In this document: positions 1-8,567 of the stretch, one piece after another | How positions within the stretch are numbered: the first letter of the stretch is position 1 | Layout of the letters: every line of letters begins with the position of its first letter | The notes under the pieces: model-generated | The model's database searches: none | What the model was told of the DNA's origin: nothing | Seen by the model: only the letters and a program-made list of their open reading frames with translations | Assembly: GCF_003937945.1 (NCBI RefSeq) | Contig: NZ_RSEC01000008.1 | Coordinates: 1 to 64,000, forward strand | DNA length: 64,000 nucleotides | Direction: 5' to 3' | Source of the DNA: Amycolatopsis eburnea | GTDB taxonomy: Bacteria; Actinomycetota; Actinomycetes; Mycobacteriales; Pseudonocardiaceae | Position numbers and translations under genes: made by a program

Positions 1-78
1 CTCAAACGCTACATCGCCCGGGAGCTCTACCGGATCATCACCGCAAACGGCCTCGAACTCACCCCTCGACATCCATAG
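1..78 (+). CDS. IS110-family transposase, C-terminal end (cut by window edge)
   Basis: Only the last 25 codons are visible, in frame 1, ending with TAG at 76-78. The peptide starts LKRYIARELYRII, the basic/aromatic pattern typical of the extreme C terminus of IS110/IS900-type DEDD transposases. Everything needed for catalysis lies outside the window, so intactness cannot be judged. The right end of the element should lie within the next few dozen bases. IS110 elements have no long terminal repeats, so no boundary can be seen; 79-143 shows nothing else recognisable. Confidence 0.7.
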   Translation, partial: LKRYIARELYRIITANGLELTPRHP

Positions 79-143
79 GAGCATCCCTTTCACGGCATCC
101 CCGCGGCGCCGGGCGGACCACACGGCCATCGCGGCGGGCTCGC

Positions 144-1001
144 TCACACCTCGGTCGGCTCCGGCCGGGCCGCGCGGCGGCGCCGGTTCAGCCACCAGCC
201 CGCCCAGGCCAGCGGGCCCACGATCAGCAGGAACGGCGCGATCGCGCCGAGCACCGTCAGCACGCCACCGCCGAAGGTCAGGAACGCGTCCCAGCCGCCG
301 GCCAGGCCGCCCAGGAATCCACTGTGGTCCTCGGCGGGCGGCGGGGGCGCCGCCACGCTGCGGATGCTCATCGCCACCGTCGCCATCGCGACGCTGCCCG
401 CCAGCGAATTCCGCTGCTGCTCCAGCGATTCCAGCGTCGCCTCGCGGCTGGTCAGCTCGCTCTCGACCGAGGCGATCTCCGACACCGAAGTCGCCTTCGC
501 CAGCAGCGCGCGGATCCGCTCGACCGACGCCCGCTGCGTCTGCAGCCGCGCTTCGACGTCGACGACCTGCTCGGTCACGTCCTGGGTGTTCAGCTCGCGC
601 TTCACCAGGCTCGTGCCCAGGTGCGAGAGCTGGTCGAGCGCGCCGTCGAGCTTGTCCGCCGGCACCGCGAGGCTGAGCGTCGCGTACTCCTCGCCCGTGC
701 TCTCCTGCCCGGTGTAGCCGCCCGCGCCCAGCGCGATCCCGCGGGCCTGCGCGACGACGTCGACGACCTTGGTCGCGGTCAGCTCCAGCCGCGCGCTGCG
801 GGACAGCTTCCGGTCGGTGGCGCCCGCCTGCGGCGGGGTCACCTTCGATTCCGCCTTGCCGCTCGTCCCCTGCTTCGGGACGGCGGGCGCGACGCCGGCA
901 CTGTCCGCCGTGGACGATGCCCCGTTCTCCGCCGCCGAGCACCCGGCCAGCGCCAGCGCCGCCGCCGTGATCGCGAGCGCCGCTCTCCATCGAGTCCGCA
1001 T
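144..1001 (-). CDS. DUF4349 domain lipoprotein
   Basis: A 285-residue exported lipoprotein of unknown role. The N terminus has a short basic segment, a hydrophobic core and a lipobox ending LALAGC, so Cys21 is the likely lipidation site. A low-complexity Ser/Ala/Pro linker follows. The DUF4349 region (about residues 65-220) contains a Glu/Arg-rich coiled-coil stretch (about 140-205), and a hydrophobic segment near 240-268 precedes an Arg-rich tail. Tethering at both ends is typical of the family. It lies downstream of ybjN/mshA on the same strand after a gap of about 70 bp, and next to the IS110 remnant. Confidence 0.85.
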   Translation of the reverse strand: MRTRWRAALAITAAALALAGCSAAENGASSTADSAGVAPAVPKQGTSGKAESKVTPPQAGATDRKLSRSARLELTATKVVDVVAQARGIALGAGGYTGQESTGEEYATLSLAVPADKLDGALDQLSHLGTSLVKRELNTQDVTEQVVDVEARLQTQRASVERIRALLAKATSVSEIASVESELTSREATLESLEQQRNSLAGSVAMATVAMSIRSVAAPPPPAEDHSGFLGGLAGGWDAFLTFGGGVLTVLGAIAPFLLIVGPLAWAGWWLNRRRRAARPEPTEV

Positions 1002-1070
1002 CCTGCTTCTCCCTCCAGTTCGACTGGCGGTGAGACGGATGTCCGGTTCAGGGCCGTTGCACGGCCATGG

Positions 1071-1583
1071 TCACGACTCGGTCAAGCCCGGTTCGTGCGG
1101 CCGCTCGGGGGCGACGAGGTGCTTGAACGCCTGGAGGTTGGCCAGCGACTCGCCGCGGGAGACGCGCCAGTCCCACTCGCGCTTGATCGACGTCGCGAAG
1201 CCGATCTCGAGCAGCGTGTTGAAGTCGCCGTCGGCGGCTTCGAGGACCTGGCCGAGCACCTTGTCCAGCTCGTCGGCGGACATCGTCTCCTTGCCGAACC
1301 GGCCGACCAGGTAGATGTCGCCCAGACTGTCCACTGTGTAGTGCACGCCGTACAGCTTCGCGTTGCGCTGCAACAGGAAGCGGTAAACGTCCTCATGGGA
1401 CTCGTCGGGGCGGCGACAGACGAAGGCCTCCACCGAAAACGCGTGGTCGCCGTCGACCAGCCACGCGTTGGTCTGCAGCTTCTTCGTGCCGGGCAGGGTG
1501 ACGAAGTACTTGCCGGGACCGCGTTTGTCGTACTTCAGCTCCGCCGAGTCCAAAGTAGACTGGATCAGCTGGTCCAGGCTCAC
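1071..1583 (-). CDS. YbjN domain-containing protein
   Basis: A 170-residue cytoplasmic protein of the YbjN family, which resembles type III secretion chaperones in fold; its molecular role in actinobacteria is not settled. The GTG at 1583-1581 was chosen because it forms a GTGA overlap with the stop of mshA, which implies translational coupling. No transmembrane segment is visible, and the length is normal for actinobacterial YbjN proteins. The mshA-ybjN order is a conserved actinobacterial arrangement, often followed by a phosphoglycerate mutase. Here a DUF4349 gene and an IS110 end follow instead. Confidence 0.85.
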   Translation of the reverse strand: MSLDQLIQSTLDSAELKYDKRGPGKYFVTLPGTKKLQTNAWLVDGDHAFSVEAFVCRRPDESHEDVYRFLLQRNAKLYGVHYTVDSLGDIYLVGRFGKETMSADELDKVLGQVLEAADGDFNTLLEIGFATSIKREWDWRVSRGESLANLQAFKHLVAPERPHEPGLTES

Positions 1584-2884
1584 ACCGCCACCTCCGCGCG
1601 CAGTTCCAGCGCCTGCCGGAACGCGCTGGTGGCCTGAGCATAGATGTCCAGCAGCGCGTCCGTCGTGCGGCGCCAGGAGAACCGCCGGGCGTGCACGACG
1701 GCGTTGGCACCGAGCTCGGCGCGCCGGTCCGGGCGCAGCGCGACCGCGGCCAAGGCGTCCGCCCACTCCTCGGCGCCGTGGCCCGGCACCAGCAGGCCGG
1801 ACACGCCGTGCGGCACCGCCACCGGCAGCCCGCCGACCTCGGCCGCGACCACCGGTGTCCCGCAGGCCTGCGCCTCCAGCGCGACCAGGCCGAACGACTC
1901 GTTGTAGCTGGGCACCGCGACGACGTCGGCGGCGCGGAAGACCCGGGCGAGGCGCTCGCCCGGCTGCGGCGGCAGGAACCGCACCTGCGCCTCGATGCCG
2001 AGGGAGACCGCCAGCTCGCGCAGCGCCTGCGGCTGCTCCAGCCCGGAGCCGGACGGACCCCCGACGACCAGCACGACCAGGCGCGGAGCCAGCTCGGGAC
2101 GGCGGCGCAGCAGCGCGGCCGCGGCGTGCAGCAGCACGTCCGGCGCCTTCAGCGGCTGGATGCGGCCGGCGAAGGCGAGCACGACGTCGTCGGCGGCCAG
2201 GCCGAGGGCGTCGCGGGCGGCCTGCCGCGAACCCGGCGTGAAGCGCTCGAGGTCGACGCCCGGCGGCACGGCGTGCACCGCGTGCGGCTCGGCGTCGTAG
2301 AGCTCGATGAGCTGGCGCGCCTCGACCGCGGTGTTGGCCACCAGCCGGTCCGCCTCGGCGACGACCTGCTCCTCGCCGATCACGCGGGTGCGCGGCTCGG
2401 GCTTGTCGCCCTCGGCGAGCGCGGCGTTCTTCACCTTCGCCAGCGTGTGCGCGGTGTGCACCAGCGGGACGGACCAGCGGTCGCGGGCGAGCCAGCCGAC
2501 CTGCCCCGAGAGCCAGTAGTGCGAGTGGATGAGGTCGTAGTGCCCCGGCTCGTGGAAGGCCTCGGTCCGCAGCACGCCGGAGGTGAACGCGCAAAGCTGC
2601 GCCGGCAGCTCGTCCCGGCCCAGCGGCTCGAACGGCCCGGCCTGCACGTGCCGCACGGTCACCCCGGGCGCCAGCTCGGCCACCGGCGGCTGGTCGGACG
2701 CGGTCGCGCGGGTGAAGACCTCGACCTCGACGCCGCGGCGGGCCATCTCGGTCGCGGTCTGGCTGACGTAGACGTTGAGCCCGCCGGCGTCGCCGGTGCC
2801 GGGCTGTTCGAGCGGGGAAGTGTGGACGGACAGCACCGCTATCCGGCGCGGCGCGGCCCGGAACCCCCGGATGGAGCTGGTCAC
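1580..2884 (-). CDS. mshA: D-inositol-3-phosphate glycosyltransferase (mycothiol biosynthesis)
   Basis: A 434-residue GT4-family glycosyltransferase for the first step of mycothiol synthesis: transfer of GlcNAc from UDP-GlcNAc to 1D-myo-inositol 3-phosphate. The N terminus has the MshA signature HTSPLEQPG followed by [10 protein letters not shown], and the UDP-sugar site shows [17 protein letters not shown] at about residues 325-340. The reading frame continues upstream to 3007, but that part is low-complexity. The GTG at 2884 with a CAGGAG about 10 nt upstream gives the usual N-terminal length. The 3' end overlaps ybjN by 4 nt. Mycothiol is restricted to actinobacteria, which supports the taxonomic call. 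Confidence 0.95.
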   Translation of the reverse strand: MTSSIRGFRAAPRRIAVLSVHTSPLEQPGTGDAGGLNVYVSQTATEMARRGVEVEVFTRATASDQPPVAELAPGVTVRHVQAGPFEPLGRDELPAQLCAFTSGVLRTEAFHEPGHYDLIHSHYWLSGQVGWLARDRWSVPLVHTAHTLAKVKNAALAEGDKPEPRTRVIGEEQVVAEADRLVANTAVEARQLIELYDAEPHAVHAVPPGVDLERFTPGSRQAARDALGLAADDVVLAFAGRIQPLKAPDVLLHAAAALLRRRPELAPRLVVLVVGGPSGSGLEQPQALRELAVSLGIEAQVRFLPPQPGERLARVFRAADVVAVPSYNESFGLVALEAQACGTPVVAAEVGGLPVAVPHGVSGLLVPGHGAEEWADALAAVALRPDRRAELGANAVVHARRFSWRRTTDALLDIYAQATSAFRQALELRAEVAV

Positions 2885-2906
2885 CTGGTCACGTCTCCTG
2901 CGTACT

Positions 2907-3722
2907 TCAGCATTCCTCGGCGAATTGCCGCAGCACCGCGTCGAACTCGGCCGCGGACTCGGCGAAGGGCGCATGCCCCCCGTCAGCGAACCAACGCCCG
3001 ACGGCACCCGGAATCTTCCCGAGTGCGTGTTCGGCCACCGAGGGTTCGATCACGCGGTCGGCCGTTCCGTGCGCGACCAGAGCCGGTTTGTCCACCGTGA
3101 CCAGCACTTCTTCGCTGCCGATGTCCCGGCGGAAGAGCGCCGAACGAATTGCGGGCGGCACGCTGAGAGAAGCCCCGAGCATGGCCTGGGCCTGCGCGCC
3201 GGGTACCGGCCCGGCGGCCATTCCCCGGCTGAACTCGGTGAGAGCGGGAACCGCTTCGTCCCAATTGTCGGAAAGCATCGCCCGCATGTGCTCGCGCATC
3301 AGCGGCCCGACGCGCCCGCCCGCCCGGTCGCGGCCGATCTCGGTGATGGCCCCGACCAGCACGAGGCCGCCCAGCCGTGCGGTGCCGTGCACCCGGATGT
3401 GGTCCATCAGCACCAGGCCGCCGTAGGACCAGGCGACGACGATCGCGCCCGGCCCGGCGAAGTCGAGCACCGCGGCCAGGTCGTCGGCCCAGACCCGCGG
3501 GTCGTCGTAGCCCGCTGCCGGGACGTCGGAGGTGCCGTGACCGCGCAGGTCCACCGCGACCAGCCGGAACCGCTCGGTCAGCGCCGGGTCGGCGAACTGG
3601 GCCGCCCAGCAGCCCGCCGACTGCGCCCAGCCGTGCACGAACACGATCGGCTTGCCGTGTTCGGCTCCTCCGGCCCGCAGGCCGAGCCGGACCCCGCCGT
3701 GGCCGGCGACTTCGGTGCGCAC
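2907..3722 (-). CDS. alpha/beta hydrolase
   Basis: A 271-residue alpha/beta-hydrolase-fold enzyme of unknown substrate. The oxyanion region is FVHGWAQS. The nucleophile elbow WSYGG (Ser near residue 97), the acid in GTADRV (near 222) and the histidine in GGHAPF (near 250) complete the triad. No signal peptide is visible. The GTG start lies only 3 nt after the stop of the L,D-transpeptidase gene, so the two are probably co-transcribed; mshA follows 22 nt downstream. Esterase, peroxidase-like or lactonase activity are all possible. Confidence 0.85.
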   Translation of the reverse strand: MRTEVAGHGGVRLGLRAGGAEHGKPIVFVHGWAQSAGCWAAQFADPALTERFRLVAVDLRGHGTSDVPAAGYDDPRVWADDLAAVLDFAGPGAIVVAWSYGGLVLMDHIRVHGTARLGGLVLVGAITEIGRDRAGGRVGPLMREHMRAMLSDNWDEAVPALTEFSRGMAAGPVPGAQAQAMLGASLSVPPAIRSALFRRDIGSEEVLVTVDKPALVAHGTADRVIEPSVAEHALGKIPGAVGRWFADGGHAPFAESAAEFDAVLRQFAEEC

Positions 3723-3725
3723 GGG

Positions 3726-4901
3726 TTACTTCGCACCCAGCCCTTGCCAGGCCGCCCAGCTGTAGTTCCAGTCCTTGACGTCGGAGTTCATCGGCGGGCC
3801 CAGCTTCGAGCCGGTGATCTCGACCGGGTCGCCGATCAGCGCCGAGTCGAAGTAGTCCTTGGCGTCGGCTTCCAGCAGGTTGACGCAGCCGTGGGAGTTG
3901 TTGTTCTTCCCGATGTTGGCCGCGTTGTCCTGGTTCTCGTGGATGAACTCGCCGTGGTTGGAGAACCGGCAGGCCCACTTCTTGTTGACGTTCGTGTAGC
4001 CGTAGCGCGCGTTGTCGAAGATCGCCGACGGCTCCTTGCTCATGATCATGTAGGTGCCGTTGGGCGTGTTGCGGTCGACCTCGGCGTCCAGGCCGTTCGC
4101 GCACGGGTAGCTCTTGACCTGCGAGCCGCCGCGGTAGACGTGCATCTGGTGCTCGGGCGTGCTGATCTTGACGACCTGGTTGCGGCCGATCTTGAACTTC
4201 GTGGTGACGTCGGCCTTGCCGTACGCGCCGCCGCCGAGCTCGACGCCGTAGAGCTTCGCCTCGACGCTCACGGTGATGTTCTGCGGCCAGTACTCCTTCG
4301 GCCGGTAGTCGACCTGGCTGTCGGACAGCCAGCCCCAGGCGCCTTCGACGTCCTTGTCCGTCTTCACGGACAGGGCCTTCTCGACGGCCTTGCGGTCCTT
4401 GACCGGCGACGCGAACTTGACGCTGATCGGCATGGCCACGCCGACCGTCTGGTTGTCCGCGGGGTTGAGCGTGGCGCGGACCTGCTTGGCCGGGCTGATC
4501 GTGGTGAACGTGCCGGTGAGCTCGGCCGGCTTGCCGTCGGTGCCGGTGGCCTTGGCGGCGTAGGTGTAGGTCTTGCCGTAGCCGAGCGGCTCGGAGCTGG
4601 TCCAGGTGAGCCCGTCGGGCGCGGTGTCGCCCTTGACGGCCTTGCCGCCGTCCGCGGTCACCTTGCACTCGGTGAGCTTGCCCTCGGCGACCTTGATCAC
4701 GACCGGCGCGAGCACCGAGACGTCCTTCGCGTTGACCGCGGGCTCGGCCGTGATCTTCGCCACGGGCTGGGCGCTCTCGCCGTCGGCGCCCGCCGCCCCG
4801 GTGGGCAGCGCGGTGCCGTCGTTCGTGCTCGAACACGCCGCGGCGGCCAGTGCGGCCCCAGCCGCGAGTGCGGCCTTGAAGACCGTGCGCCGTCCGATCA
4901 C
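3726..4901 (-). CDS. L,D-transpeptidase lipoprotein (LdtMt2-like)
   Basis: A 391-residue peptidoglycan cross-linking enzyme forming 3-3 linkages outside the membrane. The GTG at 4901 has GGGAGG 5 nt upstream and gives an N terminus with GRR and a hydrophobic core ending LAAAAC, a lipoprotein signal. Two Ig-like domains (about 40-250) precede the YkuD catalytic domain, whose active-site motif SHGCVNL places the catalytic Cys near residue 337. Trp/Tyr-rich C-terminal residues are typical of actinobacterial Ldt proteins. It heads a probable operon with the hydrolase and mshA. Two short palindromes lie upstream, at 4969-4986 and 5013-5026. Confidence 0.93.
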   Translation of the reverse strand: MIGRRTVFKAALAAGAALAAAACSSTNDGTALPTGAAGADGESAQPVAKITAEPAVNAKDVSVLAPVVIKVAEGKLTECKVTADGGKAVKGDTAPDGLTWTSSEPLGYGKTYTYAAKATGTDGKPAELTGTFTTISPAKQVRATLNPADNQTVGVAMPISVKFASPVKDRKAVEKALSVKTDKDVEGAWGWLSDSQVDYRPKEYWPQNITVSVEAKLYGVELGGGAYGKADVTTKFKIGRNQVVKISTPEHQMHVYRGGSQVKSYPCANGLDAEVDRNTPNGTYMIMSKEPSAIFDNARYGYTNVNKKWACRFSNHGEFIHENQDNAANIGKNNNSHGCVNLLEADAKDYFDSALIGDPVEITGSKLGPPMNSDVKDWNYSWAAWQGLGAK

Positions 4902-4968
4902 CGAAACCTCCCGAGTTCCCCCGCCGACCAGCGGTTCCACGCCCTTAGCGCTGGTGACCCGCCCGACG

Positions 4969-5026
4969 TTACCTGTCGAAAGGTAAAGACCATCCGATCA
5001 GGTGGCTACGCCCTTTGTCGACAAAG
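4969..5026. promoter_or_regulatory. two short palindromes upstream of the L,D-transpeptidase gene
   Basis: TTACCT-N6-AGGTAA spans 4969-4986, and the perfect 14-bp palindrome CTTTGTCGACAAAG spans 5013-5026. Both sit between the murB stop (5061) and the ldt start (4901), about 70-125 nt upstream of the start. They are relatively AT-rich for this genome. Either could be an operator for the ldt-hydrolase-mshA group; no regulator gene is adjacent, so the assignment is open. Confidence 0.35.
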
Positions 5027-5060
5027 ACGTCCTGGCCCCGTCCAGGTTGCCCGGTTCGGC

Positions 5061-6116
5061 TCAAATGCCGCAGTTGATCAAGAGCGGTTCGGGGTGCAGC
5101 GAGACGCCGAACCGCTGCCGGACGCCGTCGCGGACCTCCCTGGCCAGCGCCAGCAGGTCTTCGGTCGTCGCGCCGCCGCGGTTGGTCAGCGCGAGCGTGT
5201 GCTTCGTCGACAGCGAGACGCGGTTCCCCGGCCCGGGGTAACCCTTGGCGAAGCCGGCGCGCTCGATCAGCCAGGCGGCCGAGAGCTTGATGCCGCCGTC
5301 GGCCGGGTACTGCGGGACCTCCGAGCCGACGGCCGCCGTGATCCGCGCGAGGACCGCTTCGGCCTCGGCGGACGGGACGATCGGGTTGGTGAAGAACGAG
5401 CCCGCGCTCCACGTGTCGTGGTCGGCCGGGTCGAGCACCATGCCCTTGCCGCGGCGCAGCTTCAGCACGGCTTCGCGCGCTTCGGCCGCCGGGACGCGGG
5501 CGCCGATCTCGACGCCGAGCGTGCGCGCCAGTTCGGCGTAGCGGATGGGCGCGGAAAGGCCGTCTTCGCGGACCTCGAAGCGGACCGAGAGGACGACGCC
5601 GGTGTCGGTGCCCTTGAGGACGCTGGTGCGGTAGGCGAAGCCCAGCTCGTCGGCCTTGAGCGTGCGCACCTCGCGCGAGACGCGGTCGTAGACGTCGACG
5701 CTGACCAGGGACTCCGCGACCTCGCAGCCGTACGCGCCGACGTTCTGGATCGGCGTGGCGCCGACGCTGCCCGGGATGCCCGAGAGGCATTCGAGTCCGC
5801 CCAGCCCGGCCTCGACCAGCGCGGCGACGAAGGCGTCCCAGTTCTGGCCGGCCTGGACCTCGGCGACGTCCCCGTCCCGGCGCCAGCCGGTGTTCGCGAC
5901 CTCGACGAGGGTGCCGTCGAAGCCCGCGTCGGCGACCACCAGGTTGGAGCCGCCGCCGAGCAGCAGCACCGGCTCGCCCGCCGCGTCGGCGGCGCGAACG
6001 GCCTCGACGAGGTCTTCGCTGGTCACGGCGCTGACGAGCCGGCGGGCAGGGCCGCCGAGGCGCAACGTGGTGTACGCCGAGAGCTGCGGGAGCGCGGGAG
6101 TCGGGGCGGTGTTCAC
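5061..6116 (-). CDS. murB: UDP-N-acetylmuramate dehydrogenase
   Basis: A 351-residue FAD enzyme that reduces UDP-GlcNAc-enolpyruvate to UDP-MurNAc in peptidoglycan precursor synthesis. The N-terminal FAD-binding motif GGGSNLVVAD is near residue 55, the substrate/FAD segment SGIPGSVGATPIQNVGAYG follows at about 120, and the catalytic serine lies in SAGSFFTNP near 238. A GTG at 6116 starts the conserved part; further upstream the frame is antisense to the DUF2505 gene. Length matches actinobacterial MurB. The divergent DUF2505 gene starts 24 bp away, so the promoters share a very short region. Confidence 0.95.
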   Translation of the reverse strand: MNTAPTPALPQLSAYTTLRLGGPARRLVSAVTSEDLVEAVRAADAAGEPVLLLGGGSNLVVADAGFDGTLVEVANTGWRRDGDVAEVQAGQNWDAFVAALVEAGLGGLECLSGIPGSVGATPIQNVGAYGCEVAESLVSVDVYDRVSREVRTLKADELGFAYRTSVLKGTDTGVVLSVRFEVREDGLSAPIRYAELARTLGVEIGARVPAAEAREAVLKLRRGKGMVLDPADHDTWSAGSFFTNPIVPSAEAEAVLARITAAVGSEVPQYPADGGIKLSAAWLIERAGFAKGYPGPGNRVSLSTKHTLALTNRGGATTEDLLALAREVRDGVRQRFGVSLHPEPLLINCGI

Positions 6117-6140
6117 CCGTCTGACGGTACTGTCCGGCTC

Positions 6141-6647
6141 ATGGGATCCCGGATCGAGCACCGCGCTGAGTTCGCCGCCGACGTCGCCGCCGTCTACGCC
6201 GCGGTGTCCGGCGAGGACGCGCTGCGGGCGCGGCTGGCGGAGCTCGGCGGGCACGACGCGGCGCTGCTGGCGTACGAGGTCTCGGGCACGGACCTGCGGT
6301 ACCAGCTGCGGCAGGGGATCAGCGCGGACAAGCTCCCGTCGGCGGTCCGGACGCTGCACAAGGGCGACCTGCTGGTGACCCGCACGCAGACCTGGCGCGT
6401 CAGCAACGACGGCACCGGCCACCAGGGCCAGGCCACGGTCGAGGTCGGCGGCGTCCCGGGCGAGATCGTCGCGCGGACGGCGGTGCTGGCCGGCGACGGC
6501 AAGACGGTGCTGCGGACGAGCGGCGAGGTGACCGTCCGGATCCCGCTGTTCGGCGGGAAGCTGGAGACCGTGATCGCCGAGCAGGTCACCAAGCTGCTGG
6601 AGCGCGAAGCCGAATTCACCGCGAAGTGGCTGGCCGGAGCCGCCTGA
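6141..6647 (+). CDS. DUF2505 domain-containing protein
   Basis: A 168-residue protein of the DUF2505 family, a START/SRPBCC-like fold common in actinobacteria and often found beside murB. It begins MGSRIEHRAEF and ends with an amphipathic helix (about residues 140-165). There is no signal peptide. It is divergent from murB with a 24-bp gap, and its 3' end overlaps the next gene by 22 nt, suggesting coupled expression. Ligand and function are unknown. Confidence 0.85.
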   Translation: MGSRIEHRAEFAADVAAVYAAVSGEDALRARLAELGGHDAALLAYEVSGTDLRYQLRQGISADKLPSAVRTLHKGDLLVTRTQTWRVSNDGTGHQGQATVEVGGVPGEIVARTAVLAGDGKTVLRTSGEVTVRIPLFGGKLETVIAEQVTKLLEREAEFTAKWLAGAA

Positions 6648-7429
6648 GCCCGGTCGGCGCGCCGACCCGCGGCACGACCAACCCGAACCGCCTGCGCCGG
6701 GTCGACCGGTGGATCGCGTCGGCGCCGGCCACGTCCCGGCTGCTGCGCGCGGCTGCCTCCCCGCTGGTCGTCGACCTCGGCTACGGCGCTTCCCCGGTGA
6801 CGACGGTCGAGCTGGCCCGCTGGCTGCGGCGGGTGCGGCCGGACGTGCGGGTGCTGGGCCTGGAGCTGGACCCCGTGCGGGTCGCGGCCGCGTTGCCTGC
6901 CGCGTCACCGCCGCTGCTGGACTTCCGCCGCGGCGGGTTCGAGCTGGCCGGGACGCGGCCGGTGCTGGTGCGGGCGTTCAACGTGCTGCGCCAGTACGCG
7001 GAGGACGAGGTCGCGGGCGCGTGGGATCTGGTGCTGGCCTCGATGGCCCCGGGCGGGCTGCTGGTCGAGGGCACGTGCGACGAGATCGGGCGGCTCTCGA
7101 CGTGGGCCCTGGTGGCTGCGGCCGGCCCGGTGTCGTTGACGTTGTCGATGCGGCTGGCGGGCTTGGACCGGCCGTCGACGATCGCCGAGCGGCTGCCGAA
7201 GGCGCTGATCCACCGGAACGTGCCGGGCGAGCGGGTGCACGCCTTCTTGTCGGCGCTGGACACCTGCTGGGCCACGGCGGCGCCGCACCAGGCGTTCGGC
7301 GTCCGCTCGCGCTGGCTGGAGACGGTCCGGCTGCTGGCCGCGCGCGGCTGGCCGGTGCTGGGCCCGCCGTCCCGGATCCGGCTCGGTGAGGTGACGGTCC
7401 CCTGGGCCTCGGTCGCGCCCGCGCCTTGA
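6626..7429 (+). CDS. class I SAM-dependent methyltransferase-like protein
   Basis: A 267-residue protein with a Rossmann-type SAM-binding start: the motif VVDLGYGASPVTT at about residues 48-60 corresponds to methyltransferase motif I, followed by the acidic strand LGLELDP. The substrate is not evident. The GTG start lies inside the end of the DUF2505 gene with no strong ribosome site, so translation is probably coupled to that gene. A downstream ATG would shorten it without losing motif I. Orthologues near murB are common in Pseudonocardiaceae (recollection, not checked). Confidence 0.75.
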   Translation: MAGRSRLSPVGAPTRGTTNPNRLRRVDRWIASAPATSRLLRAAASPLVVDLGYGASPVTTVELARWLRRVRPDVRVLGLELDPVRVAAALPAASPPLLDFRRGGFELAGTRPVLVRAFNVLRQYAEDEVAGAWDLVLASMAPGGLLVEGTCDEIGRLSTWALVAAAGPVSLTLSMRLAGLDRPSTIAERLPKALIHRNVPGERVHAFLSALDTCWATAAPHQAFGVRSRWLETVRLLAARGWPVLGPPSRIRLGEVTVPWASVAPAP

Positions 7430-7492
7430 ACGTTCACCGGGGTACCCCCGCTGCGTCACCCCGAAGTGACCTGCGGTGATCACCATTGAGCC

Positions 7493-8194
7493 GTGGAACT
7501 CCTGGGGCAGGTCACCGAGCTGCTGCGCGGCGCGCTCGGCTCGCCGTGGCTGTGGGTGGTCGTCTTCGCGGTGTCCGGGTTGGACGCGCTGCTGCCCTTC
7601 ATGCCCAGCGAGACGACCGTCGTCACCGTCGCGGTCCTGCTCGGGCCCGATCCCGCGCAGCTGACCCTGCTCGCCGCCGTCGCGGCCGGCGGGGCGTGGG
7701 CGGGTGACTGCCTCGGGTACGCCGTCGGGCGGTCCGCCGGGCCGCGGGCGATCGCGCGGCTGCAGCGCGGGCCCGAGGGGCAGCGGCGCTACGCGTGGGC
7801 GCGCGACCAGGTGCGGCGCAACGGCGGGTTGCTCATCATCGCCGCCCGCTACCTGCCCGGCGGCCGCGTCGCCAGCTCGCTCGCGAACGGCAGCCTGGGG
7901 TACCCGCTGCGCCGGTTCGTGCCGCTCGACCTCGCCGGCGCCGCGATCTGGGCGGTCTACAGCGTGCTGATCGGCCTCGCCGGCGGCGCCGCCTTCGCCG
8001 ACGAACCGGGCAAGGGCCTGCTGCTGTCCTTCAGCCTCGGCCTGGGCCTGGTCTTCGCCATCGAAGCCGGGCGGCGGCTACGGTCGGCCCATGCTCGAAG
8101 CGATCGACGTCCACGCCGACGCGCTGAAGCGGGCGGCACTGACAGCCGGCCCGGCGGCTCCGGTGCCGAACTGTCCGAAGTGGACTGTCCATGA
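7493..8194 (+). CDS. DedA-family (VTT domain) membrane protein
   Basis: A polytopic membrane protein of the DedA/VTT family, whose members are linked to undecaprenyl-phosphate or phospholipid flipping. The family motif region reads FMPSETTVVTVAV near residues 36-50, with the conserved GDCLGYAVGR and AARYLPGGR further on; Arg and Gly in the latter are family hallmarks. About five hydrophobic segments are visible. Translation starts at GTG 7493. The last 30 or so residues are Arg-rich and overlap the next gene by 104 nt, so this C terminus is unusual and may be non-functional extension. Confidence 0.88.
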   Translation: MELLGQVTELLRGALGSPWLWVVVFAVSGLDALLPFMPSETTVVTVAVLLGPDPAQLTLLAAVAAGGAWAGDCLGYAVGRSAGPRAIARLQRGPEGQRRYAWARDQVRRNGGLLIIAARYLPGGRVASSLANGSLGYPLRRFVPLDLAGAAIWAVYSVLIGLAGGAAFADEPGKGLLLSFSLGLGLVFAIEAGRRLRSAHARSDRRPRRRAEAGGTDSRPGGSGAELSEVDCP

Positions 8195-8567
8195 CCTGGT
8201 GACGCACATCGCTTCCGTGCACTGCGCCGCGATCGGCCTGGTGCTGGACCGGCCACTGCCGCCGACGCCGCCACCGGATTGGGCAGACGTGCTCGGGTGG
8301 TGGGACGGGCAGCGCCTCGCCCTGCGCGAAGCCCTGGTGCGGAACCCGGGATCGCCGTGGACCGGCCGATTGGCCCACGCCACGGCGATCCACCGCCTTG
8401 ACGCCGAATCCGCGCTCGCCCGGCCGGTGCCGGCGCGCCTGTCCCCCGAGTTCGCCCCGGGCGCGGGCGAACTCGTCTGCGCCGTCGTGCTGCCGGGTTC
8501 GGCCGGGTGCCGCGGCGGGGACCGGCTCCCGGCGGTCCGGCCGGCGCGGGGAGAATGCGGGACGTGA
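8091..8567 (+). CDS. maleylpyruvate isomerase N-terminal-like protein, shortened
   Basis: A 158-residue protein whose first two thirds match the mycothiol-dependent maleylpyruvate isomerase/DinB-like fold: PNCPKWTVHDLVTHIASVH carries the conserved W-x-DLxxH metal/thiol motif, and HATAIHRLDAE is the second conserved helix. Typical members run to 200-250 residues. Here the C-terminal domain is missing and the last 40 residues look unrelated, suggesting truncation or an old frameshift. Its TGA overlaps the GTG of purU (GTGA), so the reading frame is still used for coupling. Confidence 0.65.
   Translation: MLEAIDVHADALKRAALTAGPAAPVPNCPKWTVHDLVTHIASVHCAAIGLVLDRPLPPTPPPDWADVLGWWDGQRLALREALVRNPGSPWTGRLAHATAIHRLDAESALARPVPARLSPEFAPGAGELVCAVVLPGSAGCRGGDRLPAVRPARGECGT

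Noticed and set aside
2775..6647. A 1290-codon plus-strand open frame across the L,D-transpeptidase and murB genes
   Set aside because: It is antisense to several well-supported genes. Only its last 168 codons (from ATG 6141) correspond to a real gene, the DUF2505 protein.
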